Positions 48,701-61,100 of a DNA stretch of 64,000 bases are shown in pieces. The translations under genes and the position numbers were made by a program. Where the stretch lies: positions 14,866,866 to 14,930,865 of the forward strand of contig NC_071343.1 in NCBI RefSeq assembly GCF_027744825.2, in the 5' to 3' direction. This stretch comes from Synchiropus splendidus. Lineage: Eukaryota > Chordata > Actinopteri > Syngnathiformes > Callionymidae. How positions within the stretch are numbered: the first letter of the stretch is position 1; the number at the start of each line of letters is the position of its first letter. Under the pieces are notes generated by a model. It did no database searches and had not been told where the DNA came from. It saw nothing but the letters and a program-made list of their open reading frames with translations.

Positions 48701-51700
48701 GTGTTGGTTTTCAATCCTGAGGCCATCTGACTGCTCTGACACACATCCAAGAGCAGAAGACATTCACTCCACAGAAATAGATGCTTCCCTTTTGTTATAT
48801 CGCAGACTGTTTTGCAAACCGGTGTAAAGGAGCATCTCCCACCTGACTGGGCCGATGTTTCCAAAATGCCTAATTTTTCTGCCAAGTTGCTGTTTTATTG
48901 GCAGGAGCAGTGGACCGGTGTTTGCCATCTGCCCAGTAGAGTGGAAGGAAATGGATTGTAAAGAGAACAATCCACTTAAGTGGCACAGGTGAGCATTTGG
49001 CCCATTGAGTTGTTTACAGAAACACGCCGCAGTCAGGCAGAAGAGCACTCGGGTAAACATCCCTTTCACGACCCCACGCAGTATTCTGGACCATGTGGGA
49101 AATCACCAGCAGAGAGAATAAATATGCTGATCTCGTGCTTTGATATGATTCAGTTTATAGAAAACTATAGTCACCTGCAGGAGAGGCAGAGCAGCTTTAC
49201 ACCGAGCCGTCTTCATGTTCTTCAGAAAGTGGGACTCATCCTGTGCAAAACACAACCAAATTTCACTCGCATCCTCAAGAAAAGGGGCTAAGAAACTGAC
49301 CATGATGAGAACGTTGAAGGGACTCCCCGGCTTCTGCTTGTCCATACGGCTCAGCAGGTCGTAGCTGATGATGTTAACCAACCCGGCGCGCAGCTCGTCT
49401 TTGGCCTTCACCACCACGTTGATGGTGTCGGGACTCAGCGAGGGGAGCCAGCGCCTGAACGCCTGCAGAAACACACACCTGAGCTCAACAAATAGTGGAA
49501 ATATTCACGACAAGCAATTGAGGAAAGGGTTTCTAGACATGTCTGGTTCAGAATCCAGTTACTAATTTCTATCAGCTTTTGATTTAAAAGTGTGAAGGCA
49601 AGAACAAGATCCTCAGAGACAAGTGGCAAACAAGAGCTTTGCTGCAATCCGAATCAAGTCAATTGTGAAGCAGAACTGCACGTTTATCAAAGCAAACAAC
49701 ACAATGACCCTTCACCTTGCTATGTGTGATACATTATAACTAGAAAAGCATTCACAAGTATGCAAATCTGTCAGTAAAGAATTATTTGTAAATAATTCCT
49801 GTATGCAGAGGGTGATCCAGACACCTCACCCAATTCAAATATTTAAGAAAATTCCATCCAAACACATCAGTAACTTTACAAGTTATTTTGAACACAAACA
49901 AAAACATAACCTCCTTGGTGAGGGTAGTGAGAAAAAGCTTCTTTTCAGTACCTCAGCCCAAGTGAAGCGCACAGAGGAGGGTGCAACCACGAGCAGGGGC
50001 CACTCACTCCTGTAGTATGCTGCCATACAAATGGCCTGAACCGTCTTGCCCAAGCCCATGTCATCAGCCAGCAGCAGGCGGCCCTGTTTAGACACAGCAA
50101 AACTACACCAACACACGATGTCAGATCCCACAATCACTATTTGCCAGTGACTGACAGGCTGTGAGCAGCAAAGGCACCTACTTGACCCCCTCCTTCTGAA
50201 AGGGCATGAGGCTGCTGGCAATAGAAGGGTCGACAGCAGAAAGATCTGCTTCAGGAATGTTGACGGAGCTGGCCTGCTGCCCGTCAAACCTGGCAGAAAA
50301 AGTCTGGATTACTGCCCTGGGAAGAGGCTCCACCTCCACTGCTGCTATCCCACCGAGCATCTCCACTGGAAGAGGAACACGGCACAGTCAGACAAGATGG
50401 CAACTCAGAGATATAGAGTCACTCACTCAGTCGCCTGTAATCCTCAAGCGAAAAGCTCCATTTTCTTGTAACAGTGTCTGAAAAATGAAAAAGCACATTT
50501 TAAAACAAAATATAAATTGTAAAAGACGGATGATTTAGGTTGTTACCGTAATTCTTGGTTGGCATTTGCTTGAATGCTGCAATGACATCAGCATGATAGC
50601 CTATATCCACCTCAAACTTGTTTGCCGTGACCAGGATGCACTGGCCCTGCAGAGAGGCTCCAGGTTTCTGCCAGCCGTTACACAACTTCAGAAGAGCGGC
50701 AAGTGCTGCTCCATCTTGTGCTCGACTGGTTGCTGCGGTCACATTCACTGCCTCCATACCTGGCAGCGGCGCCAGCGATACAGTGGGGATAGAAGCTGCC
50801 TCTTCCACTGTGACACAAGGCCATGGGTCAGAAGACAAACTCTCCATCATGAAAACTATGGTAAACACAAACATACTTAGCAGCCGATAGTCCATCAGAT
50901 TAAAGTTCCACATCTTTGTCGTCGGATCTAGAGTGGAACAGCAGATGTTAGCGTCACGGGTGAAGACATTTATTTGATGACATGAAATTATAATGCAACA
51001 AAAATACACAGGAGTTCTGTGCCTACACTAGGGGTGGGCAAACTATTCTACAAAGCGCCGCAGCAGGTGCAGCATTTTGTTCCAACCAATAATCAGCCGT
51101 CGCAGGAGTGTAAACAGTTGATTGTCAGTTCGACGTTGGTGTTTCAGCTGACACCTACTTATTGGTTTAACTGTGTGTGCTTCATCAGTTGGACCAAAAA
51201 ACCTGCACCACCGCGGCCCTTTGAGGACCGGTTTGCCCGGCCCTGGTCTACACACAGAGTGAGGAGGCAGCAGCCCGCACCCCAAAAAAATGCATTGAGT
51301 GGGACCATGTCTTAAGATAATAGGTCTCAAATGTGGATTTGGCAAGGTAGTGAGCCCATTGAATAATGGGTTTTAACAGTAACCCCAGTCATATACATTA
51401 TTTAGTCAACTAGTACATTATGCCATGCTCTTTCAGTAGTAGGCCTTAGGTGAGAGAGAATGAAGGATATTAAGTTTGTATCAGTCCTTTCAGTGGCAGT
51501 CACGTGAAACCTGTCAAGCGTCCATGTTTGAGAACAAACTTCAGATATCATTTTATTTTTGTTTTTTACCGTCTTTTTCTCATTAACCTGAGACTGAGTT
51601 AATAAACTAAAGGGGGGTCTGATAGTTAAGGCTAAAAATATTACAGCCACAGATCCAGACTGATGAAGAAACCCTCAAATGTGGATTTCGGCAAGGTAGT

Positions 51701-52716
51701 GAGCCCATTGAATAATGGGTTAAACAGTAACCCCAGTCATATACACTGACTGAAGATTATTTAGTCAACTAGCACATTATACCCTGCTCTTTCAGTAGTA
51801 GGCAATTACAATCATGCTCTAAAACGTTACTAATCCATGAGAGGAGTTCCCATTTTCACTTTCAAAAATACAGTAAAATGGTTTGTACTGCAATTCAACA
51901 AATTGATGCAGGCTAATTGTTATTACCCAGACCAGGTTTGTCAGCATCACCATATGAGGGTCTTTACAACACTTACACTGCAAACCGTGGAGCAGTTCAA
52001 CACGACTGAAATGCAGTTGATGTAAGTTGCAAAACGTACCATAATTCTTGGAAGGTATGGACTTAAACACAGCAATGAGCTCCGGCTGGTAGCGGACCTC
52101 CACTCTGAAGCGGTCGTCTGAATGAGGCACACATTTCCCTCTGACTGAAATGACGGTCTTCTTAGCAGCGTTGGGGTGTGATGGGTGCGGCGTGGCGGGA
52201 TTGTGAAGTTTGTCCGGCGGCTTGTAGAAAGAGGAGACGGCACCACTTGTGTGATTAGACTCAGGTTTAGGTTTGGGCTGAGCTGGATTCACACTGAAGC
52301 TGCTTTTATTCGTCTGAGGAAGAGGGCTGAGGAGTTGAATCTGGAAAGAAAGACAGGGAGGCGTTCACAACAGCTAATACATGACATTCTATTGCTTTGG
52401 ATCTCACCTGTTTAGAAGATGATTTGTCTTCGTGTGAATTGATCACCTTGTTCTCAATGTTTACACAGCCACTGGAGCCAAGAGAGTCCTTTATTAAAGC
52501 TGGGGCAAATCGTTTCAGCGCAGGGGCTGCACCTGGAGGTTGTTGGTGGTGAGAAACTGGGGCAGGACTTGGAAGGCTTCGCTTTAGAGGCGCTTGTGAG
52601 GAAGCACCGCCTGAGCTCGCGGGGTTCAGTCCCAGTCTCTGGGCTCTTCTCTCCAGGGCCTTTCGTCTGTTCTCCTCTATCTTACGTTGCTGCTCCGAGG
52701 TCAACTGGTTAGACAT
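45722..52716 (-). CDS. smarcal1: SMARCAL1, SNF2-family annealing helicase (892 aa, 17 coding exons)
   Basis: ATP-dependent DNA-annealing helicase that RPA recruits to stalled replication forks, rewinding ssDNA and reversing forks. Exons in transcript order: 52716-52408, 52340-52040, 50927-50877, 50855-50547, 50477-50427, 50365-50182, 50102-49952, 49462-49301, 49240-49175, 48221-48081, 47941-47723, 47083-47013, 46929-46827, 46749-46567, 46226-46126, 46058-45962 and 45901-45722. They total 2679 nt in one frame, stop TGA. The N-terminal basic helix ([18 protein letters not shown]) is the RPA-binding motif. HARP domain 1 spans about 170-235 and HARP 2 about 290-355. The helicase core shows Walker A DDMGLGKT (K421), DESH box at 507-510, LLSGTP after about 533, and C-terminal [10 protein letters not shown] and [11 protein letters not shown]. 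Human SMARCAL1 is 954 aa; the shortfall is mainly in the N-terminal linker. An upstream in-frame ATG at 52749 would add 11 residues, but [10 protein letters not shown] matches the family start better. The last exon diverges from mammals. Confidence 0.96.
48485..48697. repeat. Intron 9 copy of a segment shared with intron 2 of smarcal1
   Basis: Starts 'acttcagatatcattttatttttg' and ends 'ttacagccacagatccagattgatgaag'. The same sequence, without the palindrome arm and a 40-bp piece, is at 51538-51672 in intron 2 in the same orientation. Confidence 0.85.
48550..48597. repeat. 21-bp-stem palindrome in smarcal1 intron 9
   Basis: Left arm GATGTGCCCCCTTTAGTTTAT and right arm ATAAACTAAAGGGGGCGCATC pair over 21 positions with one G-T wobble, loop cagtaa. 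It is inside the duplicated intron segment; the intron 2 copy keeps only the right-arm part ('aataaactaaaggggg'). Confidence 0.9.
51029..51245. mobile_element. hAT MITE (217 bp) in smarcal1 intron 2, with target duplication
   Basis: Starts (c/t)AGGGGTGGGCAAAC and ends GGTTTGCCCGGCCCTG as an inverted repeat. Flanks are gcctacac (51021-51028) and gtctacac (51246-51253), an 8-bp duplication with one mismatch. This is the classic 'caggggtgggcaaa' hAT type; the right end of the window (63791 on) begins another of the same type. Confidence 0.85.
51326..51444. repeat. Local direct duplication in smarcal1 intron 2, unit 1
   Basis: 'ggcaaggtagtgagcccattgaataatgggtt' through 'ctctttcagtagtaggc' recurs 348 bp downstream at 51674-51803 with few changes; the second unit has a 14-bp insertion (actgactgaagatt). 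Confidence 0.9.
51538..51672. repeat. Intron 2 copy of the smarcal1 intron 9 segment
   Basis: Same sequence as 48485-48697 apart from the deleted palindrome region. It lies exactly between the two units of the local direct duplication and abuts unit 2. Confidence 0.85.
51674..51803. repeat. Local direct duplication in smarcal1 intron 2, unit 2
   Basis: Partner of 51326-51444; follows the intron 9-like segment after one base. Confidence 0.9.
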
Positions 52717-53040
52717 GATTACTGGATTGACGCAGTGACGCACTGGCATGTAAACAGCAGCCGGTTAGTTCTGCCTCGTCCTACCAACAGACCGGTGAGC
52801 TACAGTCATCCATCACAACGTAGTTGATCTGCTGCTAAAGTTAGCAGCTAACGTTGCTAAACGGTTAACATCGAGCAGCGATATTCAATAAATTATCGCC
52901 GACTCTTTCCACCGACGAGATTAATAGTCTAGACAGGTACGACCAAATACAAAGAGAGACATTTGAAAATAAAATACGTCTCACGAAAGACGAGGACGGA
53001 ACTATTTACGAGGGCACCACGAATCTGGATCTGCCGCGCA

Positions 53041-53080
53041 GGAAGTGACGTATAAAAACAAGACCACGTGAAAGGGGCGG
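53041..53080 (-). promoter_or_regulatory. Likely smarcal1 promoter core
   Basis: About 325 bp upstream of the smarcal1 ATG lie GGAAGTGACGT (an ETS site joined to a CRE half site), CACGTG (E-box) and GGGGCGG (GC box) within 40 bp. This is a usual set for a housekeeping, TATA-less promoter. The transcription start was not determined. Confidence 0.45.
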
Positions 53081-53210
53081 TTCCGTTCAGGCGTCAAGTT
53101 GATGAACTTATTTAGATTGAACATGTGGTCTTTTTATTAGCTTCAACTGTACGGTTCATTTGCTTCAATTCTCATCTAAATTTGTCAATCTTGTAAAATA
53201 CATATCAAAA

Positions 53211-53380
53211 ATTTCAAAGCAACTAATATTTTGACTATTTTGACTAATATTAGTTTTGATAATTACATTATCAAACGAATATTATTTATATATAAATATA
53301 TCATATTTCAAATATATCATATTTTATATATTTTATTTTAATCATATATATATATATATTTATATTAGTTGCTTTGAAAT
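53211..53380. repeat. AT-rich inverted repeat with perfect 19-bp arms
   Basis: Arms ATTTCAAAGCAACTAATAT (53211-53229) and ATATTAGTTGCTTTGAAAT (53362-53380) are exact reverse complements around an AT-rich centre that itself holds a 9-bp hairpin (TTTGATAAT/ATTATCAAA). It may be a small MITE. Just outside is another hairpin, GGATAGCACAT/ATGTGCTATCC, at 53385-53410. Confidence 0.8.
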
Positions 53381-53410
53381 GTGTGGATAGCACATGGATA
53401 TGTGCTATCC

Positions 53411-55788
53411 ATGTGGCACATCAGTTTATTTTCTGTTATATCTCTTTTGATATAACGTTTTGCTGAATGATATTGTAAAATAAGATTTTTTTTTACATTT
53501 CAATTTTTTATACTGATTGTAACAGAAAATTGCTGAAGAGTTCCAAATCTAAAATGGGATTGAAAAGCTTTGTCTTAAAAATGAATGCAGCTATTAGTAT
53601 TGTTGTTACATCATGCAGCTATCAAGCTATCCTTGACATAAATCTTATTGTTTCTTCATATGATACGCTTGCAAAATGTTTGGATAAAACAGGAATAACA
53701 AAGAACAGGGGAGAGATAAAAGACTCAAGGCAAAATGAAGGGCAACAGTTATTATAAAACAGAGCAGGGCAGCCGCAATTTACCACTGGCCAAAATGCAC
53801 ATCAAGCACCGGAGACCAATAACAGCAACTCTCAGTTGTGCACTTGGATCTTTTACATTTACACCAATAGTGTGAGTAAATCAGTGACTTGGCATTTATT
53901 TTTAGCATGGAGACAAAACTGAGATTTTCTGAGTTCTGAGTGATGGATTATCAAAATGTGTTGATTTAAAACATATATTTTCAGAGTTTGGTTTTGGAAG
54001 AGAATTTAGGTGGCCTTGGAAATGTAAATGTTACATTTAATTTGTTCTCACAAACTACACATAAACATTGATTTGAATGTTGGACAAAACAACCTGTAAA
54101 GAGTTGGCAGGCCAGACTAGAAAGAGACAACAAAGACAAGAGGAAGTAAAAAAATTGCACATGACATAAATCATTTAAGCACCAACCAGTCTACAATTAT
54201 ATTGCCAATGTTTACGAGTCATTGATTCTGGTTCAAAGGTCACATTAACACTAGGCTGTTTGCATGGGGTCTTACATGTTTGTTTACTTTCAATCCTGTT
54301 GTTTTCAGTTCCCTTCAAGTGTCAACCTCTTTAATGATAAATGGCAGCTGCGAAAAATACAATACTAAAGGCGAGGGTCAGTTATAAGTATTAAATGCAG
54401 CAGTCAGATTTATATCTACTCCTGGCTGCACTCCTCCCCAGAACACTAGATTCAGCCAAACAACTATCAAGGTATTGTTAGTTTCCCAATATGACTTTTA
54501 AAACATGCCAAAAATATTTACACTTAATACTCTAGAATTGAAACACAGGTTTTTGTGTATTCATTGTTTTCTTTCTTTTTTCTTTAGTGTAAATTTAATA
54601 TCTATCCAACATTAGTTTTTAACTTCAAGTTAGTTGTATTGAAATTTACTTTTCAATATTTGTGTTGTGACTGAGAAAAGTTTTCCCTCTTCCCTGGTTT
54701 TACAGTTATATTTATTTTATTGTCTCTTTGGAGGAAAACCAGATTGCATTTTACATATATATTAGAAGATGCACTTCAACATCATATTTCATTTTCTTTT
54801 TCTCGTCTTGATCTTTCTACATGATCCCAATGGCTGCATGTTTTGTCTTTTAAGTAAAAATCTTTACTGGGAAAGAAGTGATGAAATGTTTTGTTCACAC
54901 TCTGGATGAGACTATCCATGTTTTTAATGGCAAAGTAGATTTCGATTGGAAGCTCCCAGCGTGTTGTTGAAGGCTGTGGATGCATATGTGGAACAAGCGC
55001 GCGGACGCTCCACCAATCTCACCGTGCTTGCATCACAGTGGGATGGTGACGTGGTGCGTCTGGGAGCTGTCCCAGCGATCATGGTGCTGAAGCTGCAGCA
55101 CCGACTCGCAGCCAATAGTCGCAGGAGGATGCGAGACCAAAGATGCTCTCGTCCATAGCAGGACGGTCCGACAGTCGTGATGGATTGTACCAGTCGGTTC
55201 CGAACCTTTTCGCTCGGTCATGGGAAACGGGGACGCGAGACTGGCGGACACCTGCTCTCGATCTGCAGTCCGTCTGAGGGCTTAGGGGGGAGAATGGAAG
55301 TGTAGAAATCCGCTCCCGCCAGGTAGACGCGTTATCCACGGCAAAGATCTGCCTTAACCCCCCGGAAGACAGCGGGACTCAACGTGACAGTCGACGGTTT
55401 TGCACCTCAAGATAAAGCTGACTCTTTTGTTGTCTATTTCTGTCCATTGTAGCGAAGGAAGATTGGACTGTTGAGCTGAGGATCTGGAGGGAGAAGCCTG
55501 TCTGGATAGTTTGGATCACTAGTAAGGCCATGGAACACTGGAGCAATATCCTTATTACTTGAATGCAGATTCCTATCAATCCAATATCTGACTTTCTTCT
55601 TGAATATCTTGAAATTAATGGCTTCAGACACTTGTTTGCATGGATGGGATTTGACTACTTTCTGGATTTCTATTCCTCTGGGGACAGGGTGAACTGTCGG
55701 ATTACATGAACAGAGAGCGCGTCCACAGTTGGGTTGTCACTGGGCAAGTTCGATGCCGGAATCCGGCTGCAGCTGAGCGCACAAGGGG
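53411..55788. other. Divergent intergenic region between smarcal1 and marchf4
   Basis: No coding exon supported. Between about 54940 and 55780 the sequence becomes less AT-rich and CpG more frequent, so it probably holds the marchf4 5' UTR and promoter. An in-frame TGA 12 bp before the ATG at 55789 shows no upstream extension in that exon. Frames on the minus strand here have no domain. Confidence 0.45.
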
Positions 55789-58123
55789 ATGCTGAAGAAC
55801 CGCTGCTGCGTCCTGCTGAGTGACCTGAGGCTGCTCCTGCTGGGGCCACCGCCAACCCCGCTGGCTTCGCCGACCCCCATGAGCGGCCAAGCCTCCGAGA
55901 GCCATGAGGCAGGAGCCGCCGACCCCGACAACAACAACACGCTGACTCGCGGCCACCAGGGTTCCGAGGAGCAGAGCGGCGCGCCGGCGGCAGCGCCCTG
56001 TGCGGATGCGGCAGAGCTGGTGAGCGCGCCGCGCGGCTGCAGCAGCTCCTCCGACGACTGCTCGAAGGGCAAACCCGAGGAAAGATTCTCCCTCACCAGC
56101 TACACCGAGAGCGGATTCAGGACGCCCGTGTGCCGGATCTGCTTCCAGGGACCAGAACAGGTGAGGCGGAGTCGTCAGGGATGTTTACATGCTTCATGCT
56201 GCCACACAGGGCCGGCACTAGACGCCCCAGGACGCGGGCAAGACACGCTTTTTGGTTGATTTAAAGGCTCCTTTGAATACATACATTTAGTGAGGGACTC
56301 AGTTAGTCATATACGGAATTGATAGTGGCACATAATTAGAACTGTTGCAGTGTATTATGGGAGCTTAACTACCTGTATGAGTGAAACTGACCTGGGTCAA
56401 ACATAGTATCAATAGAACACATGAAAATGACAAGGTACCCCAGTGTTTTTCTGTAGTAGATTCAACAAACTGGCTTGGAGTTTTAGCTCAATCGAGAAGG
56501 CGAGCGTCGTGTTCGAGGTGTCTAACAAGCTTCAGCTGGGGGTCACCTCACCAAGCTTCACTAGACTCCAGAGTCAGTGCTGCTGAGAGTCTCCCTTTTC
56601 ATTTGAGCAGCGAGAATAAGGAGCCTGAGCAAACTTCTGCTCCATTTTTCCAAACATTCACCATCCGTGCTCAGGACAGACAGCAGCGGAATAATGAGCC
56701 ACTTGTACTGTGAGACGGGTTGACAGAAATGGAATAACAAGCCATTACGGCTGGGAACACTGTGGATCCATATTCAAATGCATACAACTGAGGCGCAGTA
56801 GCTGACACCTGGAAACAATAAAACACACTGCACGCAGAAGGTGAGAGCCATAATGTTGAGCGCTGTGTAGCTCCAGGGCTGTTTAGCAGATAATCACACC
56901 ATTAGTCATGGCGAAAGCCAATAGAGAGGCATGGAAGTTCATTTATGATAAGATGGGAAGTTATTCTAAAGATCGGAGGAGTGTCATGTAAATAACTCAA
57001 CTGAGTTTCACTTGGTGAAGCTTATGATCGGGGGCGTCACTGACATAAACAGCCACTAATATTCCTTGTCATGGGTTGAAGAATATATTGTATATAGTCT
57101 CCATTTTTGCTGTAGTCTTATCTAAAAGTGTGTCTCATCTTGAAGAGGTGCTCTGGTTTTTCCTTCTCGATGCTCTCAGATGCTTTGTTGCTGATTGAAC
57201 ACTGCGTTGTATCGTGGGTACTGATCTCAGTATTTGTTGCAGGTGATCTGATTTGGTTGAACTTTGAAATAGTCAGAAAATTTCATTCCAAGGCAACTTT
57301 AGAGGTATGGCGCCTGTGGGCCACATACGTTACTCAGAGGGCCAGATTTGGCTCCCGTGCCTTGAGTTTAACAAAGGTGTAGTGCGCTTTAAAAATGTTT
57401 TTCAAATTTTCATTCATTTCATTTTCATGTTATTTTTTGCCTCATAACAAAAAGCTAATATGTTTTCATACTACAAATTAGATTCCTATTTGAAACATAA
57501 CACATTTAAGTTGGAAAATCACATTTAGTTTTATCAGCGGGTTATTCACAGTGGAAAAATCACACAACAGACCATGACAGAGATTGAATTCTTCAACCCT
57601 ATTGTTGTGACAAAAATAACCAGCACTCATTGAGTTGAAATGAAATGACTGGCTGTTGTTATTGAGCCTTTTTCACGACACATTTGCTAAAACAACACCA
57701 CTTTCGTGGCTGTCCTCCTCTACCTCTTCCTATCGACGGACTCTTAATAAATAGCAGCGAGTCAATAGCACTGGATTTCACGCCATCACATCGCCGTGCA
57801 GGTTCTCGTCTATCACTTCTGTTCTTCAATCCTGTTGTCTCGGCTGTCGGTTTGGGAGAAGTCCAGCTATGGATTTGCAGAGGTGTGAAAGCAGATGAGG
57901 CACTATTGGAGAAGAGAGATGAGTGGAGCGGTCTATGTGTCGCAGAGTGACGGAGGCTGTGAGGACATTAGTCGTTCACTGTTCACTCCCTTCACTTCAT
58001 CGGGTTGTCACAACGGAATCAATTGGTTTGGATGTGATCTGACACGTTTCCCACCAACACCTTCATTCTGAGGGATGTGATACTCGCTACAGTTGATGTT
58101 GTATGTATATATGTATGTATATA

Positions 58124-58178
<55 letters not shown>

Positions 58179-61100
58179 CGTGTTGCATATATATGAGACG
58201 TGAATAAAGCACATTAAGCAAAATAAGTTTCAATAAATATGAGAAAGGAAATTTGAAGGAGGAAATTTGGTTTTAGGCGAAGAAAATAATAAACATGCGC
58301 ATGGTAACAGGGAAGAAATATGGTGAAATTGAAAACTGATGTCTTTAAACATGGAAGTTATGAAATAAAAAATATATAATATAAATTATAGAAAAGAAAA
58401 TGAGGTAGCTAAAAATACATTTATAGATAACCAGCCTAAAATCGTTACATTCTAGATACATCTAGATACATAAAAAATACATAATATGACGCGTAAGGTA
58501 GAGAGAAATATTAATATTTAATATAGACAGGCTTTGATCAGGACAGTTTTCATTTGGATACTGTATTTATAGGTTAGCAATAATAAGATACACAGCAGCT
58601 TATATGCATATATGAATATTGCATACAATGTTTTTCCCGTCTTCTGTTTCATAATTTCTTCTCCCTTCTGACTCAGTTCAAATACATTGAATCCACATCA
58701 AATCGTATTCACTAGATACAACAAGACAAGTGTCATGGATGGGAACTTTGGCCACAAAGCAGAGCCATGCACGAAACCCTGTCACCTCCGATCCAGAGTA
58801 TTGAACAGAAATCACTCTAGACAGAAATACACACGTCAACAGCCACTACTGTCTTCACCCACTACAATCATTTCCTTCAAACTGTGAACAAGAACAATGT
58901 TGTCAGCAGAATCCCCGCCGTCGAACAAAAGAGCTCGTCGGTATCAAATCCTCTTCTGTCAGGAGCCTCCTGCTGGAGTTCAAATGTAGCTTTGAAACAT
59001 GCTGAATAACCAATTTATGCTATTTATAGAGAGCAATGCTTGTCTCTTGGCAGAGAGCTACACCAACTGTAATCTCAATTGTGAGATAAGGGAGTCCTGA
59101 AAAACATTTTAATTATGACAGAAGAATGGTGAGAGGAGCTTTCTCTCGGAAGAGACACTCGAGTTTCATGCGGACAATATGGAGTCTCTGCATGGAGAAG
59201 CTGAGGAGCTGCACGGTACAAGCAGAGCATCTGTGAAATGCTCATAGCTTCACCATTGATCAAGAGGTCACAGGGTGCATGTTTGCGCTGGAAACACGGG
59301 GCGGTGCTAAATATTGATGTATGTTAAACAAGTCCTGGCGAGCGGACGAGGTTCAGGCGGATGACCCAGAACAGTCCGGGCCAGGTGGAGATGAGAGGAT
59401 CGATGGGTGGGTGGCAGAGTGAGAGGGTTGCAGAAGTAAATACACGGCAGATACAGCACACACACAAAAAAAAGAATCACAGCAGTAGTTGCAGGGGAAA
59501 GAAAAAAGCTTATCGCATCTCAGGCTTAACTTCGTATCTGTTGCCGAGCCGAGGGGGAAACAGCGTCATTTGAGAATTGCTGGTCTGTTACTCACTTCGT
59601 GGACAGCACTATCTTTGTCTTGGTCAGCTTTAGTCCAGGTTTGTCTTCACCTTATCTGTGAGCCGCATGGGAAGCAGAGATACAAGGAGAGAGCAAACAC
59701 TGACAGACGCACACGTCACAAACATGTTCTGGCTGTTGATATGGAGAAGAGAAAGAAGATAATAACATTTTTTTTAGCATATTGCATCAGCCCTGTGGCC
59801 AGGAGGCGACAGGCAGCCCGTTTTAATTTATTGATCCGGTTTGCTTCAGTTCACTGAGAACCATGGATAAAAAGATGATGTATTTTTAGGAGCACAAATT
59901 ATATATATATATATATATGTCTTTGCTCTTTTCTGAAATTCAGAAATATTTAACACATGTACTGTGATTATTTATAATGATCATTTTCCTTCATAAAAAA
60001 TGTCGTTCAGATAATTTTCACATATTTATGGACTAATATTGAAGGCATTAAAGTCCATGACACTTTATTTTTGCATTGTAATAAAATATAAAATCATGTA
60101 ATTTATATATATATATATATATTATTTTTTTTTTTTTTCATAGTGAAAATTCTTTTTCTACAAACAATATGATTTGACGGCCCCTAACTACAGTCCCAGT
60201 GCATGGTGGGCCCATGCAGAACACAGCTGTTAGAGACGTTACTGGTATTAGAAGGTATATTTTTAAGGTGCCACAGTTTATGACCCCTTTATGGTTGACA
60301 TATTCAGGCGATTAACGTGGAGGAGGACGACACTTTAAATGTGAGAATACAGTCAGTCATGACTGGTTGTACTAGCTGACTTGTCTGTGTACTGGAGCAC
60401 CACTTTTACTGAGGTTACATTATCATCCCAGCACCTGTAGAGATGTCACCTCCTCTATGTGAGTCAGAACATTAAATTTCATCCAAAGTCACTCATGATT
60501 TTGGTTCTTAGACGTCGATCCATTTCTCCAAGTAATGAGACTCTTGTTGGGGTCCTGAGTCCAGGGGTTAAGGGGTTCAGAAATGACAAAAACAAACAAA
60601 AAAACTCAAGTTTAATCTTAATTTTAATGATGTTTATGACGAAAAAAGGAGCTACACACATTGGAGAAATTGCACTGACTACTAAAAATTCATGAATCTT
60701 TTTATCAATATTGTGGGGTTATGACATATAACATGATATTTTGGTGGTTGACTCTGAAAAATACTTATTAAAATAATGAAGGGAAGGATTTTAATGATAA
60801 AAATATGATAACAAAATGAGAAAAAAGTATATAATTTCTGAATCATAATTTTAAGTTATTAATTAATTTATATTGCATTAGATTATTTCAGAATAATATT
60901 TAAAAATGCTTCAGTGAATTTCCTTAAAGACATAAAAGGCACGTTAGAAATGTTACGATTAAAAGGCATTACATTGTCATAACATGTATAGTCTCTGAAT
61001 GTAAGTAAGTAACTATAAACATAGGTGTCATTGATGGGGTACATTTGTACAAGGCACTGAAGTGGTTGATCTGTGTCTCTGCTCAACCATCTTTTCGTGC

